Assembly (NCBI RefSeq): GCF_024198235.1
Contig: NZ_JAKCFB010000022.1
Location: forward strand, 62,001 to 126,000
Direction: 5' to 3'
Source of the DNA: Myxococcus dinghuensis
Lineage (GTDB): Bacteria > Myxococcota > Myxococcia > Myxococcales > Myxococcaceae
DNA length: 64,000 nucleotides
Made by a program: the position numbers and the translations under genes
Notes under the pieces: model-generated
The model's database searches: none
Told to the model about the DNA's origin: nothing
What the model saw: the letters and a program-made list of their open reading frames with translations, nothing else
In this document: piece by piece, positions 28,772 to 37,450 of the stretch
How the letters are laid out: each line of letters opens with the position of its first letter
How positions within the stretch are numbered: position 1 is the stretch's first letter

Positions 28772-28790
28772 GGCAATCACCGTGGTTGCC
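28772..28790. promoter_or_regulatory. 19-bp palindrome between divergent genes
   Basis: GGCAATCAC-C-GTGGTTGCC is symmetric except for one position pair. It lies 44 bp before the kinase start and about 100 bp before the membrane-protein start, where a dimeric repressor could act on both genes. Confidence 0.4.
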
Positions 28791-28834
28791 ATTGGTCGTC
28801 ATGACCGGGGACGTCGGCTATCGTCGCGCGCGGC

Positions 28835-31738
28835 ATGGACTGCTTCGACACGCGGCTGGCCTTCGCATTCGCACGAGGTGAGGTGGGAGCCGAGGCGGCG
28901 TCGCCGCTGAAGCGGCACCTCGAGGTCTGCGACGTCTGCCGGGCGCTCGTGGCCGAGGCGGCGCGCGTCCAGCACGACAGCCCCGGAGAGAAGCCCACCG
29001 AGCCGCCCCCCGCCGCGTCGGGGCAGCACCCCTCCTGGCTGCAGCGCGGCACACTCCTGGGGCGCTACATGGTGCTCGAGCGCATCGGCTCCGGAGGGAT
29101 GGGGGTCGTCCACGCCGCGTACGACCCGGAGCTGGACCGGCGCGTCGCGCTCAAGCTCATCCGCGTCGACACGTTGAACCCGGCGCACCAGGAGCGCGCC
29201 CAGGCCCGGCTGCTGCGCGAGGCCCAGGCCACCGCCCGCGTCATCCATCCCAACGTCATCACCATCCACGACGTGGGGCGGTTCGGAGAGCACGTCTTCC
29301 TCGCCATGGAGCTGGTGGAGGGCACCACGCTGCGCTCGTTCAGCCGCACGAAGCGTGGGCGCCGCGACTGGAAGGAGACCCTGGAGCGCTACCTCCAGGC
29401 GGGCCGGGGGCTCGCGGCGGCGCACGCGCAGGGCCTCGTCCACCGCGACTTCAAGCCCGACAACGCCCTGGTGGGCCGCGACGGGCGCGTGCGCATCACC
29501 GACTTCGGCCTCGCGCGCATCGTCCAGGGCATCGACGACGCGCCGGAGCCCGGCCCGGAGGCGGCGCCCCCGGGCTCGCTGCGCAGCGAATGGCTCACCC
29601 GCTCCGACATCCTGCTGGGCACGCCGGCCTACATGGCGCCCGAGCAGAAGCGGGGGGTGCCGTCCGACGCGCGCAGCGACCAGTACAGCTACTGCGTCGC
29701 GCTCCACGAGGCGCTGTATGGCCGGCGCCCCTTCACGGGCCCTGGCGACAAGAGCGCGCCCGCCCCCGCGGACGGCGGCGCCATGGCGCGCCCACCCCGG
29801 GACTCCGACGTCCCCGCGTGGATCCACAAGGCGCTCCTCCAGGGCCTGGCGGAGAACCCCGACGAGCGCCACGCCTCCATGGACGCGCTGCTGCGGCAGC
29901 TCAGCGAGGTGCCCGGCGCGCGCCTGCGCCGCGCGAGCCTCGTCGCGAGCGCGGCGCTGGTCCTCGTCGTCGGGGGCGCGGCGCTGCACCGCTCCACGTC
30001 TGGAGACCCTTGCGCCGGCACCGAGCAGTCCCTCACCGGCGTCTGGGACCCGGCCCGCAAGGACGCGGTGCGCACCGTGTTCGCCGCCAGCCCCCTGCCC
30101 TATGCCCGTGGCGCCTGGAGCGAGGTGGAGCGCACCCTGGATGCCTACGCTTCGGCCTGGGTCGGCGAGAGCCACCAGGCCTGTGTCGCCGCCCGCGTGC
30201 AGGGGCAGCAGACGGAGCGGCTCTACGAGCGACGCGTCATCTGCCTGGACCAGCGGCTCGACGACCTGCGCGCCGTGGTGGACACGCTGGCGAGCGGGGA
30301 CGGCCAGGTCATCGAGAACGCGGTGCGCTCCGCGAGGAGCCTGGAGAGCCTGGCGCAGTGCGCGAACCTCTCCGCCCTCGCCTCGCCGGAGCCCCCCTCG
30401 GGCGACGAGCAGACGCGGCGGAAGCTGGATGCGTTGACCCTGGAGCGCGCGCGGGCGAAGGCGCTGTTGACGAGCGGGAAGATGGCGGCCGCCCTCGAGT
30501 TGGCCACCCAGGTGGCGCGCGACGCCCATGACGTGGGCTACGGCCCCGACGAGTCCGAGGCGCTGTACCTGCTCGCGCAGGCGCAGATGCACAACTACAA
30601 GCACCTGGACGCCATCAAGACGCTGCACGCCTCCATCCAGGCGGCGGAGGCCAGCCGGCACGACCGGCAGGTGGCCCGGAGCTGGGCGATGATGGTCCGC
30701 GCGCTCGGGTTCGTGGGCAAGGAGGTGGACCCGGGAGAGGAGACGCGCCGGTACGCGGCGGCGGCCCTGAAGCGGCTGGGCGGCGACCCCCGCCTGGAGG
30801 CGATGCTGGCGCGAAACCTCGTCACCCTGTACCGCACGCGCGGGCGTCCCCACGAGGCGCTGGCCCAGAGTCTCGTCGCCCTGGAGATGGCCCGGAAGGT
30901 CTACGCCCTGGACGACCCGGAGCTGGGCACCTCCCTGCTCAGCGTGGGCCAGGCCTACGGCAGCTCCGGCCGCCCGGAGGAGGGCGTCCCCTACCTGCTG
31001 GAGGCCCAGACCGTCTTCCGCCGCGGCCTGGGACCGGACCACCCGAACCTCGCCGCGGTGCTGGACAACATCGCCGTCCACGAGGTGCGCCTGGGCAACC
31101 ACGAGGCGGCCCTGAAGCACGCCGAGGAGTCGCTCGCCATCCAGGTGCGCAACATGGGCGCGGAGAACATCTCCACCGCCAGCACCCGGCACAACATGGC
31201 GGGGTTCCTGCTGGAGTCCGACCGCCCGAAGGAGGCCTACGAGCAGTACGCGTTCGCGGCCCGCATCCGCGAGAAGGCCCTGGGGCCGGACTCCCCCAAG
31301 GTCGCCTCGTCCATGACGGGGATGGCGCGCTCGCTCAGCCGGCTGGGACGGACCTCGGAGGCGCTCCCGCTGCACGAGCGCGCCCTCGCCGTCCGCGAGA
31401 AGGCCATGGGCCCGGACCACGCCCAGGTCGGCTTCGACCTGATGGGCCTGGGGGAGACGCTGCTGGCCATGAAGGAGCCGAAGAAGGCGCGGCCCGCGCT
31501 CGAGCGCGCCCTGGTCATCTACGAGCGCCAGCCCGCGGGCTCCGAGGACGCGGACCTCGCGGACACGCGCTACCTCCTCGCCGTGTCGCTGGAGGACGCC
31601 CCCGCCACCCAGGGCCGCGCGCAGCGGTTGATGGCGGCCGCGAAGGAGCACTACCTCAAGTACCCCAAGGCCAACGCCTCCCGGCTCGTGAAGGTGGAGC
31701 ACTGGCTGGCGACACGCACCGTCGCCACCGCCCGGTAG
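28835..31738 (+). CDS. Membrane Ser/Thr protein kinase with N-terminal zinc finger and TPR repeats
   Basis: The 967-residue protein starts with an anti-sigma-factor-type zinc motif (His28-x3-Cys32-x2-Cys35), then a complete Hanks kinase: P-loop GSGGMG (85-90), Lys107 (ALK), HRDFKPDN with Asp205, DFG (223-225) and YMAPE (267-270). One membrane span (about 367-385) follows, and then some 550 residues of TPR-like repeats, the later ones of the kinesin-light-chain type (LGPDHPNLAAVLDNIA and similar). It is a typical myxobacterial receptor-like kinase apart from the N-terminal zinc finger. Downstream targets cannot be named. Confidence 0.9.
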   Translation: MDCFDTRLAFAFARGEVGAEAASPLKRHLEVCDVCRALVAEAARVQHDSPGEKPTEPPPAASGQHPSWLQRGTLLGRYMVLERIGSGGMGVVHAAYDPELDRRVALKLIRVDTLNPAHQERAQARLLREAQATARVIHPNVITIHDVGRFGEHVFLAMELVEGTTLRSFSRTKRGRRDWKETLERYLQAGRGLAAAHAQGLVHRDFKPDNALVGRDGRVRITDFGLARIVQGIDDAPEPGPEAAPPGSLRSEWLTRSDILLGTPAYMAPEQKRGVPSDARSDQYSYCVALHEALYGRRPFTGPGDKSAPAPADGGAMARPPRDSDVPAWIHKALLQGLAENPDERHASMDALLRQLSEVPGARLRRASLVASAALVLVVGGAALHRSTSGDPCAGTEQSLTGVWDPARKDAVRTVFAASPLPYARGAWSEVERTLDAYASAWVGESHQACVAARVQGQQTERLYERRVICLDQRLDDLRAVVDTLASGDGQVIENAVRSARSLESLAQCANLSALASPEPPSGDEQTRRKLDALTLERARAKALLTSGKMAAALELATQVARDAHDVGYGPDESEALYLLAQAQMHNYKHLDAIKTLHASIQAAEASRHDRQVARSWAMMVRALGFVGKEVDPGEETRRYAAAALKRLGGDPRLEAMLARNLVTLYRTRGRPHEALAQSLVALEMARKVYALDDPELGTSLLSVGQAYGSSGRPEEGVPYLLEAQTVFRRGLGPDHPNLAAVLDNIAVHEVRLGNHEAALKHAEESLAIQVRNMGAENISTASTRHNMAGFLLESDRPKEAYEQYAFAARIREKALGPDSPKVASSMTGMARSLSRLGRTSEALPLHERALAVREKAMGPDHAQVGFDLMGLGETLLAMKEPKKARPALERALVIYERQPAGSEDADLADTRYLLAVSLEDAPATQGRAQRLMAAAKEHYLKYPKANASRLVKVEHWLATRTVATAR

Positions 31739-31798
31739 GCGCCGGGCCGCGTCCGAATCCAGGGGCGGGGCACATCCGACGGCACTATCCTCGGGGAC

Positions 31799-32374
31799 AT
31801 GAGTCCTTCGTACGACGTGGGGGCCGCGCGCGACACCACGGACCTCCAGCAGATCCTCTCCCTGCAGCGGGAGAACCTGAAGCAGGTGCTGTCCACGGAC
31901 GAGATGCGCACCCAGGGCTTCGTGACGGTGCAGCACGACCTGGGGGCGCTGGAGCACATGCACGCGCTGGCGCCCAGCGTCGTCGCCCGCCACGGCGGCG
32001 CGGTGGTGGCCTACGCCCTGACGATGCCGCGCGAGTGCAGGGCACTGATGCCCGTGCTGGTCCCCATGTTCGACCTGCTGGACGGGCTCGACTACCAGGG
32101 CCGCCCGCTGCGGGACGTGCCCTTCTACGTCATGGGCCAGGTGTGCGTGGGCAAGGAGCACCGCGGCCAGGGGCTGTTCGACCAGCTCTACGCGATGCAC
32201 CGCGAGCTGTACCGCGGACGCTACGAGCTGCTCATCACGGAGATCTCCACCCGCAACCTGCGCTCCATGCGCGCCCACGCGCGCGTGGGGTTCCAGGTGC
32301 TGCACACGTACCGGGACGCCACGGACGAGTGGGCGGTGGTGACGTGGGACTGGAGCGCGCCCGTCCACACATGA
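31799..32374 (+). CDS. GNAT-family N-acetyltransferase
   Basis: The 191-residue protein contains a GNAT core: VMGQVCVGKEHRGQGLFDQLY, where KEHRGQGLF (139-147 region) is the acetyl-CoA pyrophosphate-binding motif A, and a following ITEISTRNLRSMRAHARVGF that is the usual motif B. GNATs transfer acetyl groups to amines of small molecules or proteins. It lies 60 bp after the kinase gene and converges with the copper-protein gene through a shared hairpin. Confidence 0.8.
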   Translation: MSPSYDVGAARDTTDLQQILSLQRENLKQVLSTDEMRTQGFVTVQHDLGALEHMHALAPSVVARHGGAVVAYALTMPRECRALMPVLVPMFDLLDGLDYQGRPLRDVPFYVMGQVCVGKEHRGQGLFDQLYAMHRELYRGRYELLITEISTRNLRSMRAHARVGFQVLHTYRDATDEWAVVTWDWSAPVHT

Positions 32375-32383
32375 CGGGCGCGC
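32355..32383. terminator. Bidirectional hairpin between convergent GNAT and copper-protein genes
   Basis: GCGCGCCCGTC (32355-32365) and GACGGGCGCGC (32373-32383) form a perfect 11-bp stem over the GNAT stop codon, with a 7-base loop. It can serve both converging genes. Confidence 0.5.
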
Positions 32384-32391
32384 GGGCCCGC

Positions 32392-32790
32392 TCAGGCGCT
32401 GGCGCTCATCTTCCGGCAGGACTCGGCGCAGCGGCGGCAGGCCTCCGCGCACGCCTTCATCGCCGGGTCATCGCCCATGCGCTCGCACTCCACGGCGCAG
32501 CGCTCGCAGACCTCCGCGCACACCGCGCACGTGCGCGTGTGCATGGGCGAGCCCCGCAGCAGGAAGCCCGCACTCATCGCACAGATGCGCGAGCAGTCCT
32601 CCAGCATGCGGATGACCTCCACACTCGCGAAGCGGCCCCCCTTGCGCAGACAGTACGTCATCGCCTGGGTGCAGATGGCCGAACAGGACATGCACTGCGA
32701 GATGCAGGCCCGCATCTCGTCGGTGAGCTGGTCCCCCATCGCGGGGATGAAGGGCTGGAGCGAGAACCGCTGCGATTCCATCTGCGCCAT
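32392..32790 (-). CDS. Four-helix-bundle copper-storage (Csp-like) protein
   Basis: The 132-residue protein has 16 cysteines spaced along predicted helices (CISQCMSCSAIC, CSRIC, CAVCAEVCERC, CAEACRRCAESC). This is the pattern of copper-storage Csp/DUF326 four-helix bundles, whose cysteine-lined core holds many Cu(I) ions. There is no signal peptide, so a cytosolic Csp3-like role is likely. ATG 32790 with AGGAGGACGTG upstream is a strong start; the longer open frame is not supported. Confidence 0.85.
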   Translation of the reverse strand: MAQMESQRFSLQPFIPAMGDQLTDEMRACISQCMSCSAICTQAMTYCLRKGGRFASVEVIRMLEDCSRICAMSAGFLLRGSPMHTRTCAVCAEVCERCAVECERMGDDPAMKACAEACRRCAESCRKMSASA

Positions 32791-33163
32791 CACGTCCTCC
32801 TGGGTTTCTGGGAAGCACCACGCGCTTGAGGTGGGCGGTCCCCACCCGCGGGACAAGCGCGGCGCGTCCCCGGGGGCGGCGGTCGACGGGCAGAGGGCCA
32901 GCGACACCGGTCCAGGGCCACTGACGGGAATCGGGCGCCCTCCCTCCGCGCCCCACCCCCCGGGGCCGCCCGCCCGCCCCACCCCCATGCGGGCGGGAAG
33001 CCGGGCCGAATCGGCACGAAGGAATCAAGCCCAGGACGTCAAGGAATAAGGGGCATCCGAGTCAGGCGGAGCCCCGCTCGGAGGCTCCCCGGGTAGCCAA
33101 TTGTCTCGTTTCTGATGCTTTGGTAGAGGATGCGACTGGCAGTGTCCCTCATCCCCCCCACCA
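32791..33163. other. Divergent intergenic region before the aryl polyene operon
   Basis: This 373-bp stretch has no gene. It should hold the promoter of the copper protein (minus strand) and of the aryl polyene operon (plus strand). A GGAGCC/GGCTCC hairpin (33068-33073, 33083-33088) lies ahead of the candidate operon promoter. Confidence 0.5.
33101..33129 (+). promoter_or_regulatory. Candidate promoter of the aryl polyene operon
   Basis: TTGTCT (33101-33106) and TAGAGG (33124-33129) are 17 bp apart in the AT-richest patch before the first gene, which starts 35 bp downstream. The -10 is weak, so the call is tentative. Confidence 0.4.
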
Positions 33164-33895
33164 ATGGTCTTCTCCGTCCACCACTGGGCCGCGTGGGCAC
33201 CTGGGCTCGTCGGGCATGACGCCTGGACGTCCTGGCTGGCCCGACCCCATCCCCTGCCGTCCGAGGGCACCCCGCCCCTGACGGAGATGCCGGCGATGAT
33301 GCGCCGACGGGTGGACCGGCTGGGCCGGATCGCGCTGCAGGCCGCGTATACCTGTCAGCGGGATGCGCCGCCCTGCCCCGGGGTGTTCGCCTCCCGGTAT
33401 GGAGAGATGGGTCGTTCCGTGGAGCTCCTGGAGACACTCGCGCGCGCAGAGCCGCTGTCGCCCACGTCGTTCAGCCTGTCGGTCCACAACGCGATGGGCG
33501 CGCTGTTCTCCATCGCGAGGGGCGACACCACGGCCTACAGCGCCGTGGCGGCCGGCGCGGAGACGGTGGAGGCGGCGTTCGTGGAGGCGTGTGGCCTGCT
33601 CGCGGACGGCGCGCCGGAGGTGCAACTGGTCGTCTACGACGAGCCCCTGCCCCGCCCCTTCGACTCCTTCACCGAGCGACGCATGGTGCCGCACGCCTGG
33701 GCCTGCCGCGTGCGGGCGGCGCAAGCGGGCTCCGGCGTCACCCTCACCTGCCACGGCGTCGACGGGGACGCCCCGCGCGCGGAGCCCGGGGACCTGGAGG
33801 ACGACCTCGCCGTGCTGCGCTTCCTGGTCGGCGGCGCGGCGGCGTACGACCACGCGGTCGGCTCCCGGCTCTGGCGGTGGCGGCGCGATGTTTGA
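33164..33895 (+). CDS. apeC: Beta-ketoacyl synthase chain-length-factor-like protein (aryl polyene)
   Basis: The 243-residue protein opens with MVFSVHHWAAWAPGL, the hallmark of the beta-ketoacyl-synthase-like domain (Ketoacyl-synt_2) found in aryl polyene clusters. It lacks the catalytic Cys/His/His of a full synthase and acts as the chain-length factor partner of the KS at 45738 in the characterised Xenorhabdus system. There is no good ribosome site before the ATG, but the family start fits. The stop overlaps the next start by 8 bp. It is the first gene of the operon. Confidence 0.85.
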   Translation: MVFSVHHWAAWAPGLVGHDAWTSWLARPHPLPSEGTPPLTEMPAMMRRRVDRLGRIALQAAYTCQRDAPPCPGVFASRYGEMGRSVELLETLARAEPLSPTSFSLSVHNAMGALFSIARGDTTAYSAVAAGAETVEAAFVEACGLLADGAPEVQLVVYDEPLPRPFDSFTERRMVPHAWACRVRAAQAGSGVTLTCHGVDGDAPRAEPGDLEDDLAVLRFLVGGAAAYDHAVGSRLWRWRRDV

Positions 33896-34667
33896 GTCCC
33901 TGGAGCGCGGGTGGCGGGTGGCAGCCACCGGCATCGCATTCACCACCTTCGGCCTGGGGGGGCTCGCGCTGCGGCTCCTCTACTTCCCCCTGCTGTCGTT
34001 GTGCGTGAGGGAGCGGGGCCGGCGCACGCGGCTGGCGCGGCTGGCGGTGCACCACTCCTTCCGCCTCTTCATCGAGTGGATGCGGGTGCTGGGAATCCTG
34101 CGCTACCGCATCGAGGGCGTGGAGAAGCTGGCGCGCCCGGGGCTGCTCATCCTCGCCAACCACCCCACGCTCATCGACGTGGTGTTCCTCGTGTCGCTGG
34201 TGCCCAACGCGGACTGCGTGGTGAAGGCCAGCCTGGCCACCAACCCCTTCACGCGCGGCCCCATCGAGGCGACGGGCTACCTGTGCAACGACTCCGGCCC
34301 GGGGCTCGTCCAGGACTGCATCGAATCCGTGAAGGCGGGCAACAACCTCATCATCTTCCCGGAGGGCACCCGCACTCCGATTCGAGGCCCCATGACGTTG
34401 CAGCGCGGGGCCGCCAACATCGCGGTGCGCGGGCCGTGCAACATCACCCCGGTCACCATCCGGTGCGAGCCCCTGGGGCTCACCAAGGGGACCCCCTGGT
34501 GGAAGGTGCCCCCTTCCCGCATGAACTTCACCATCGTGGTTCGCGACGACATCGACGTGGCGCCGCTGGTCGACGAGGCCGGCGGAGAGGCCCTGGCGGC
34601 CCGACACCTCACGGCGCGATTGCACGACTTCTTCTCTCGGGAGACACGACGCCATGCAGGCGCTTGA
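33888..34667 (+). CDS. 1-acyl-glycerol-3-phosphate acyltransferase-like protein (aryl polyene)
   Basis: The 259-residue PlsC-type acyltransferase has the H-x4-D motif at His92/Asp97 (NHPTLID) and FPEGTR at 158-162, plus an N-terminal membrane segment (about 13-40). In aryl polyene clusters such enzymes help attach the polyene to its lipid anchor. It starts inside the preceding gene and its end overlaps the first ACP gene by 14 bp. Confidence 0.9.
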   Translation: MFESLERGWRVAATGIAFTTFGLGGLALRLLYFPLLSLCVRERGRRTRLARLAVHHSFRLFIEWMRVLGILRYRIEGVEKLARPGLLILANHPTLIDVVFLVSLVPNADCVVKASLATNPFTRGPIEATGYLCNDSGPGLVQDCIESVKAGNNLIIFPEGTRTPIRGPMTLQRGAANIAVRGPCNITPVTIRCEPLGLTKGTPWWKVPPSRMNFTIVVRDDIDVAPLVDEAGGEALAARHLTARLHDFFSRETRRHAGA

Positions 34668-34914
34668 GCAGGAAATCAAGAAGCTGGTCATCGAGACCTT
34701 GAACCTCGAGGACATCACCCCGGACGACATCGACCCCGCCGCTCCGCTGTTCGTGGAGGGGCTGGGGTTGGACTCCATCGACGCGCTGGAGCTGGGCCTG
34801 GCGCTCCAGAAGACGTACGGGGTCGCCATGAAGAGCGACTCCCAGGAGAACCGCCGCCACTTCGCCAGCGTGCGCGCGCTCGCGGACTTCGTGAGCGCCC
34901 ACCGCAAGGCCTGA
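34654..34914 (+). CDS. apeE: Acyl carrier protein 1 (aryl polyene)
   Basis: The 86-residue ACP carries the phosphopantetheine attachment Ser in GLGLDSIDALEL (Ser41). In the known pathway one ACP carries the growing polyene and the other is also needed for assembly. It is followed after 31 bp by a second ACP; two consecutive ACP genes are a standard part of the APE locus. Confidence 0.93.
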   Translation: MQALEQEIKKLVIETLNLEDITPDDIDPAAPLFVEGLGLDSIDALELGLALQKTYGVAMKSDSQENRRHFASVRALADFVSAHRKA

Positions 34915-34945
34915 GCCCGACATCCCATTCAAGAGGGGGAACCCC

Positions 34946-35203
34946 ATGACCAAGACTCAACTCTTCGAGAACCTGAGCCAGCTCCTGCAGGAGACCTTCG
35001 ACATCGAGCCCGGACGCATCACCCCCGAGGCCCGGCTGCGCGACGACCTGGACATCGACAGCATCGACGCCGTCGACCTGCTGGTGAAGCTCAAGCCCGT
35101 CACGGGCAAGCGCCTGCCGCCGGAGGTCTTCAAGTCGGTGCGCACCATCCAGGACGTGGTGGACGCGCTGCACGGCCTGCTCGACGAGTCCGTGGCGGCG
35201 TGA
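34946..35203 (+). CDS. apeF: Acyl carrier protein 2 (aryl polyene)
   Basis: The 85-residue ACP has the attachment Ser in DLDIDSIDAVDLL (Ser39). It is divergent from the first ACP, so the two are likely not interchangeable. GAGGGGG lies upstream. The stop overlaps the next gene start as GTGA. Confidence 0.93.
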   Translation: MTKTQLFENLSQLLQETFDIEPGRITPEARLRDDLDIDSIDAVDLLVKLKPVTGKRLPPEVFKSVRTIQDVVDALHGLLDESVAA

Positions 35204-35751
35204 AGCACCTACGTCCGGCGCTGCTGGGCCTCGTGAGCGTGGCCTACCCGCTGCTGGTCTACTTCGGCCTGGGCCGGTTCGAGCCTCGGTGGATGGCCCT
35301 GCCCCTGGCCATGATGGCCGTGGTGCGCGCGGTGGCCACGAAGGAGAAGGTGTGGCTCGCCACCGCGGCGGGCGCCCTGCTGCTCGCGGCCTCCAGCATG
35401 CTGGGCAACCATGCCCTGCCGCTGAAGCTCTATCCGGTGCTGGTCAACGCGGTGCTGCTCACCGTCTTCGCCACCAGCCTCGCCTTCCCCCCCAGCCTCA
35501 TCGAGCGGCTGGCCCGGCTGCGCGAGCCGGACCTGCCGCCCTCGGGCGTGGCCTACACGCGCCGGGTGACGCAGGTGTGGTGCGGCTTCTTCGTGCTCAA
35601 CGGGGGCCTGGCCCTGGGCACCGCGCTGTGGGCGAGCGACGCCACGTGGGCGCTCTACAACGGGCTCATCGCCTACGGGCTGATGGGCCTGCTCTTCGCC
35701 GGGGAGTGGCTGGTGCGCCGCCGCGTGCGCGCCCGCCACGCACATGGCTGA
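35200..35751 (+). CDS. Small integral membrane protein of aryl polyene cluster (COG4648-like)
   Basis: The 183-residue protein has about five hydrophobic spans with few polar residues, and matches the COG4648-type membrane protein regularly found between the ACPs and the ligase gene in aryl polyene loci. Its role is not established; an assembly or export function in the inner membrane is inferred. It starts at GTG overlapping the ACP stop and runs 8 bp into the next gene. Confidence 0.75.
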   Translation: MKHLRPALLGLVSVAYPLLVYFGLGRFEPRWMALPLAMMAVVRAVATKEKVWLATAAGALLLAASSMLGNHALPLKLYPVLVNAVLLTVFATSLAFPPSLIERLARLREPDLPPSGVAYTRRVTQVWCGFFVLNGGLALGTALWASDATWALYNGLIAYGLMGLLFAGEWLVRRRVRARHAHG

Positions 35752-37450
35752 CCCGGTCGACATCGAGCACCTGCTCAGCCACGGTCGTCCGGGGGAGACA
35801 GGGGTGGCGTCGCGCGACGGCGCGGCCCTGGACTTCACGGCATTCGCCGCCCGGGCCACGCACTGGCACGCGGCGTTCGCCCGCGAGGCGGGGAGCCGCT
35901 GGGCGCTCTACTTCGACGACACGTTCGACTTCGCCGCCGCGCTGTTGGGTGCGTGGCACGCGGGGCGGTGCGTCTACCTGCCCTCGGATGCCCGGCCGGC
36001 GACGCTGGAGCGCCTGCGCGGCGAGGTGGACGGGTTCGCGGGCACGCTCCCCGCCGCCCTGTCGCCCCTCGTCCCCGTCGCGGGCGCCCCGGCGCGTTGG
36101 AGTCCGCTGCGCTCGGACGCGGAGGCGCTCGTCGTCTACACGTCCGGCTCCAGCGGGGAGCCCACCGCCATCCCCAAGCGGCTGGGGCAACTGACGCGCG
36201 AGGTGTCCACCCTGGCGCGGCTGTTCGACGCGCGGGTGGGCCCCGACGCCCGCGTGCTGGCCACCGTGTCGCACCAGCACATCTACGGGCTCCTGTTCCG
36301 GGTGCTCTGGCCGCTGACGACGGGGCGCCCCTTCCTGGCCCGGAGCCTGCCCTACCCCGAGGACATCGTCGCCGCGCTGGAGGAGGGCCCGGCCGCGCTC
36401 GTCGCCAGCCCCGCGCACCTCAAGCGGCTGCCGGAGTCCCTGGACTGGACCCCGGCGCGGCGGCACCTGCGCGCCGTCTTCTCGTCCGGCGGTCCGCTCC
36501 CCACCGACGCGCTGCACGCCTGCCGCGCACGGCTCGGCCAGGCGCCGGTGGAGGTCTACGGCAGCTCCGAGACGGGGGGCATCGCCTGGCGCCAGCGCTC
36601 GGAGGACGACGCCCGTCCCTGGACGGTGATGCCGGGCGTGGTCGCGGAGGCCGGGGACGACGGCGCGCTGACGGTCCGCTCCCCCCACCTCCACCCGCCC
36701 GGGGAGGCGCGCTTCCAGACGGCGGACCACGTCCGGCTGGTGGAGGGGGGCTTCGAGCTGTTGGGCCGGAGCGACCGGCTCCTCAAGCTGGAGGAGAAGC
36801 GGGTGTCGCTCACGGCCATGGAGCGGGCGCTGGCCGAGGGCGGGCTGGTGCGGGAGGCGCGGGTGGTGCCGCTCCAGGAGGGGCACCGGCTGATACTCGC
36901 GGTCGTGGCCCTCCCGTCCGAGGACGGCTGGCGGGTGCATGCCGGAGGAGGCAAGCGCGCCCTGAACCAGGCCCTGCGCGAACGGTTGGCCCGGAGGTTC
37001 GAGCCTGGTGCCCTGCCGCGCCGGTTCCGGTATCTGGAGGCGATGCCCGTCAACAGCCAGGGAAAGACCCCCGAGGCGGCGCTGACCGCCCTCTTCGACG
37101 CCCGCCGCCCGCCCGCGCGTGAGCTGGAGCGCTCCCCGGAGCGTGTCCTGCTGGCCCTGGAGGCCCAGGCGGAGTCGCCCTATTTCCGCGGGCACTTCCC
37201 CGGCATGCCCATCCTCCCGGGCGTGGCGCAGTTGGAGTGGGCCATCCAACTGGGGCGCGAGTACTTCCCGCTGCCGCCCGACTTCCTGCGCATGGAGGCG
37301 GTGAAGTTCCAGCAGCTCATCCCCCCGGGCACGCACCTGACGCTGGAGCTCACCTGGACGGAGGCCAAGGGCAGCCTCCACTTCAAGCTCACCTCCGCCG
37401 CGGGCACCCACGCCGGCGGCCGCATCGTGTTCGGTGGAGCCCCCCGATGA
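35744..37450 (+). CDS. apeH/apeI: Fused acyl-ACP ligase and hotdog dehydratase (aryl polyene)
   Basis: The 568-residue protein joins two pathway enzymes. Residues 1-450 are an adenylating ligase: YTSGSSGEP at 132-140 (A3), YGSSETGG (A5) and the catalytic Lys441 in NSQGKTPEA (A10). It would activate the aryl acid and load it on an ACP. Residues about 451-568 are a FabA/FabZ-like hotdog with RGHFPGMPILPG, His484 being the expected dehydratase base. In the Xenorhabdus and E. coli clusters these are, as I recall, two genes. It overlaps both neighbours (ATGA at its end). Confidence 0.9.
   Translation: MADPVDIEHLLSHGRPGETGVASRDGAALDFTAFAARATHWHAAFAREAGSRWALYFDDTFDFAAALLGAWHAGRCVYLPSDARPATLERLRGEVDGFAGTLPAALSPLVPVAGAPARWSPLRSDAEALVVYTSGSSGEPTAIPKRLGQLTREVSTLARLFDARVGPDARVLATVSHQHIYGLLFRVLWPLTTGRPFLARSLPYPEDIVAALEEGPAALVASPAHLKRLPESLDWTPARRHLRAVFSSGGPLPTDALHACRARLGQAPVEVYGSSETGGIAWRQRSEDDARPWTVMPGVVAEAGDDGALTVRSPHLHPPGEARFQTADHVRLVEGGFELLGRSDRLLKLEEKRVSLTAMERALAEGGLVREARVVPLQEGHRLILAVVALPSEDGWRVHAGGGKRALNQALRERLARRFEPGALPRRFRYLEAMPVNSQGKTPEAALTALFDARRPPARELERSPERVLLALEAQAESPYFRGHFPGMPILPGVAQLEWAIQLGREYFPLPPDFLRMEAVKFQQLIPPGTHLTLELTWTEAKGSLHFKLTSAAGTHAGGRIVFGGAPR

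Noticed and set aside
28799..32452. 1217-codon minus-strand frame opposite the kinase gene
   Set aside because: Low-complexity antisense frame; the plus strand encodes a clear kinase and TPR protein.
35666..37411. 581-codon minus-strand frame opposite the ligase-dehydratase gene
   Set aside because: Shadow frame, no domain, biased composition.
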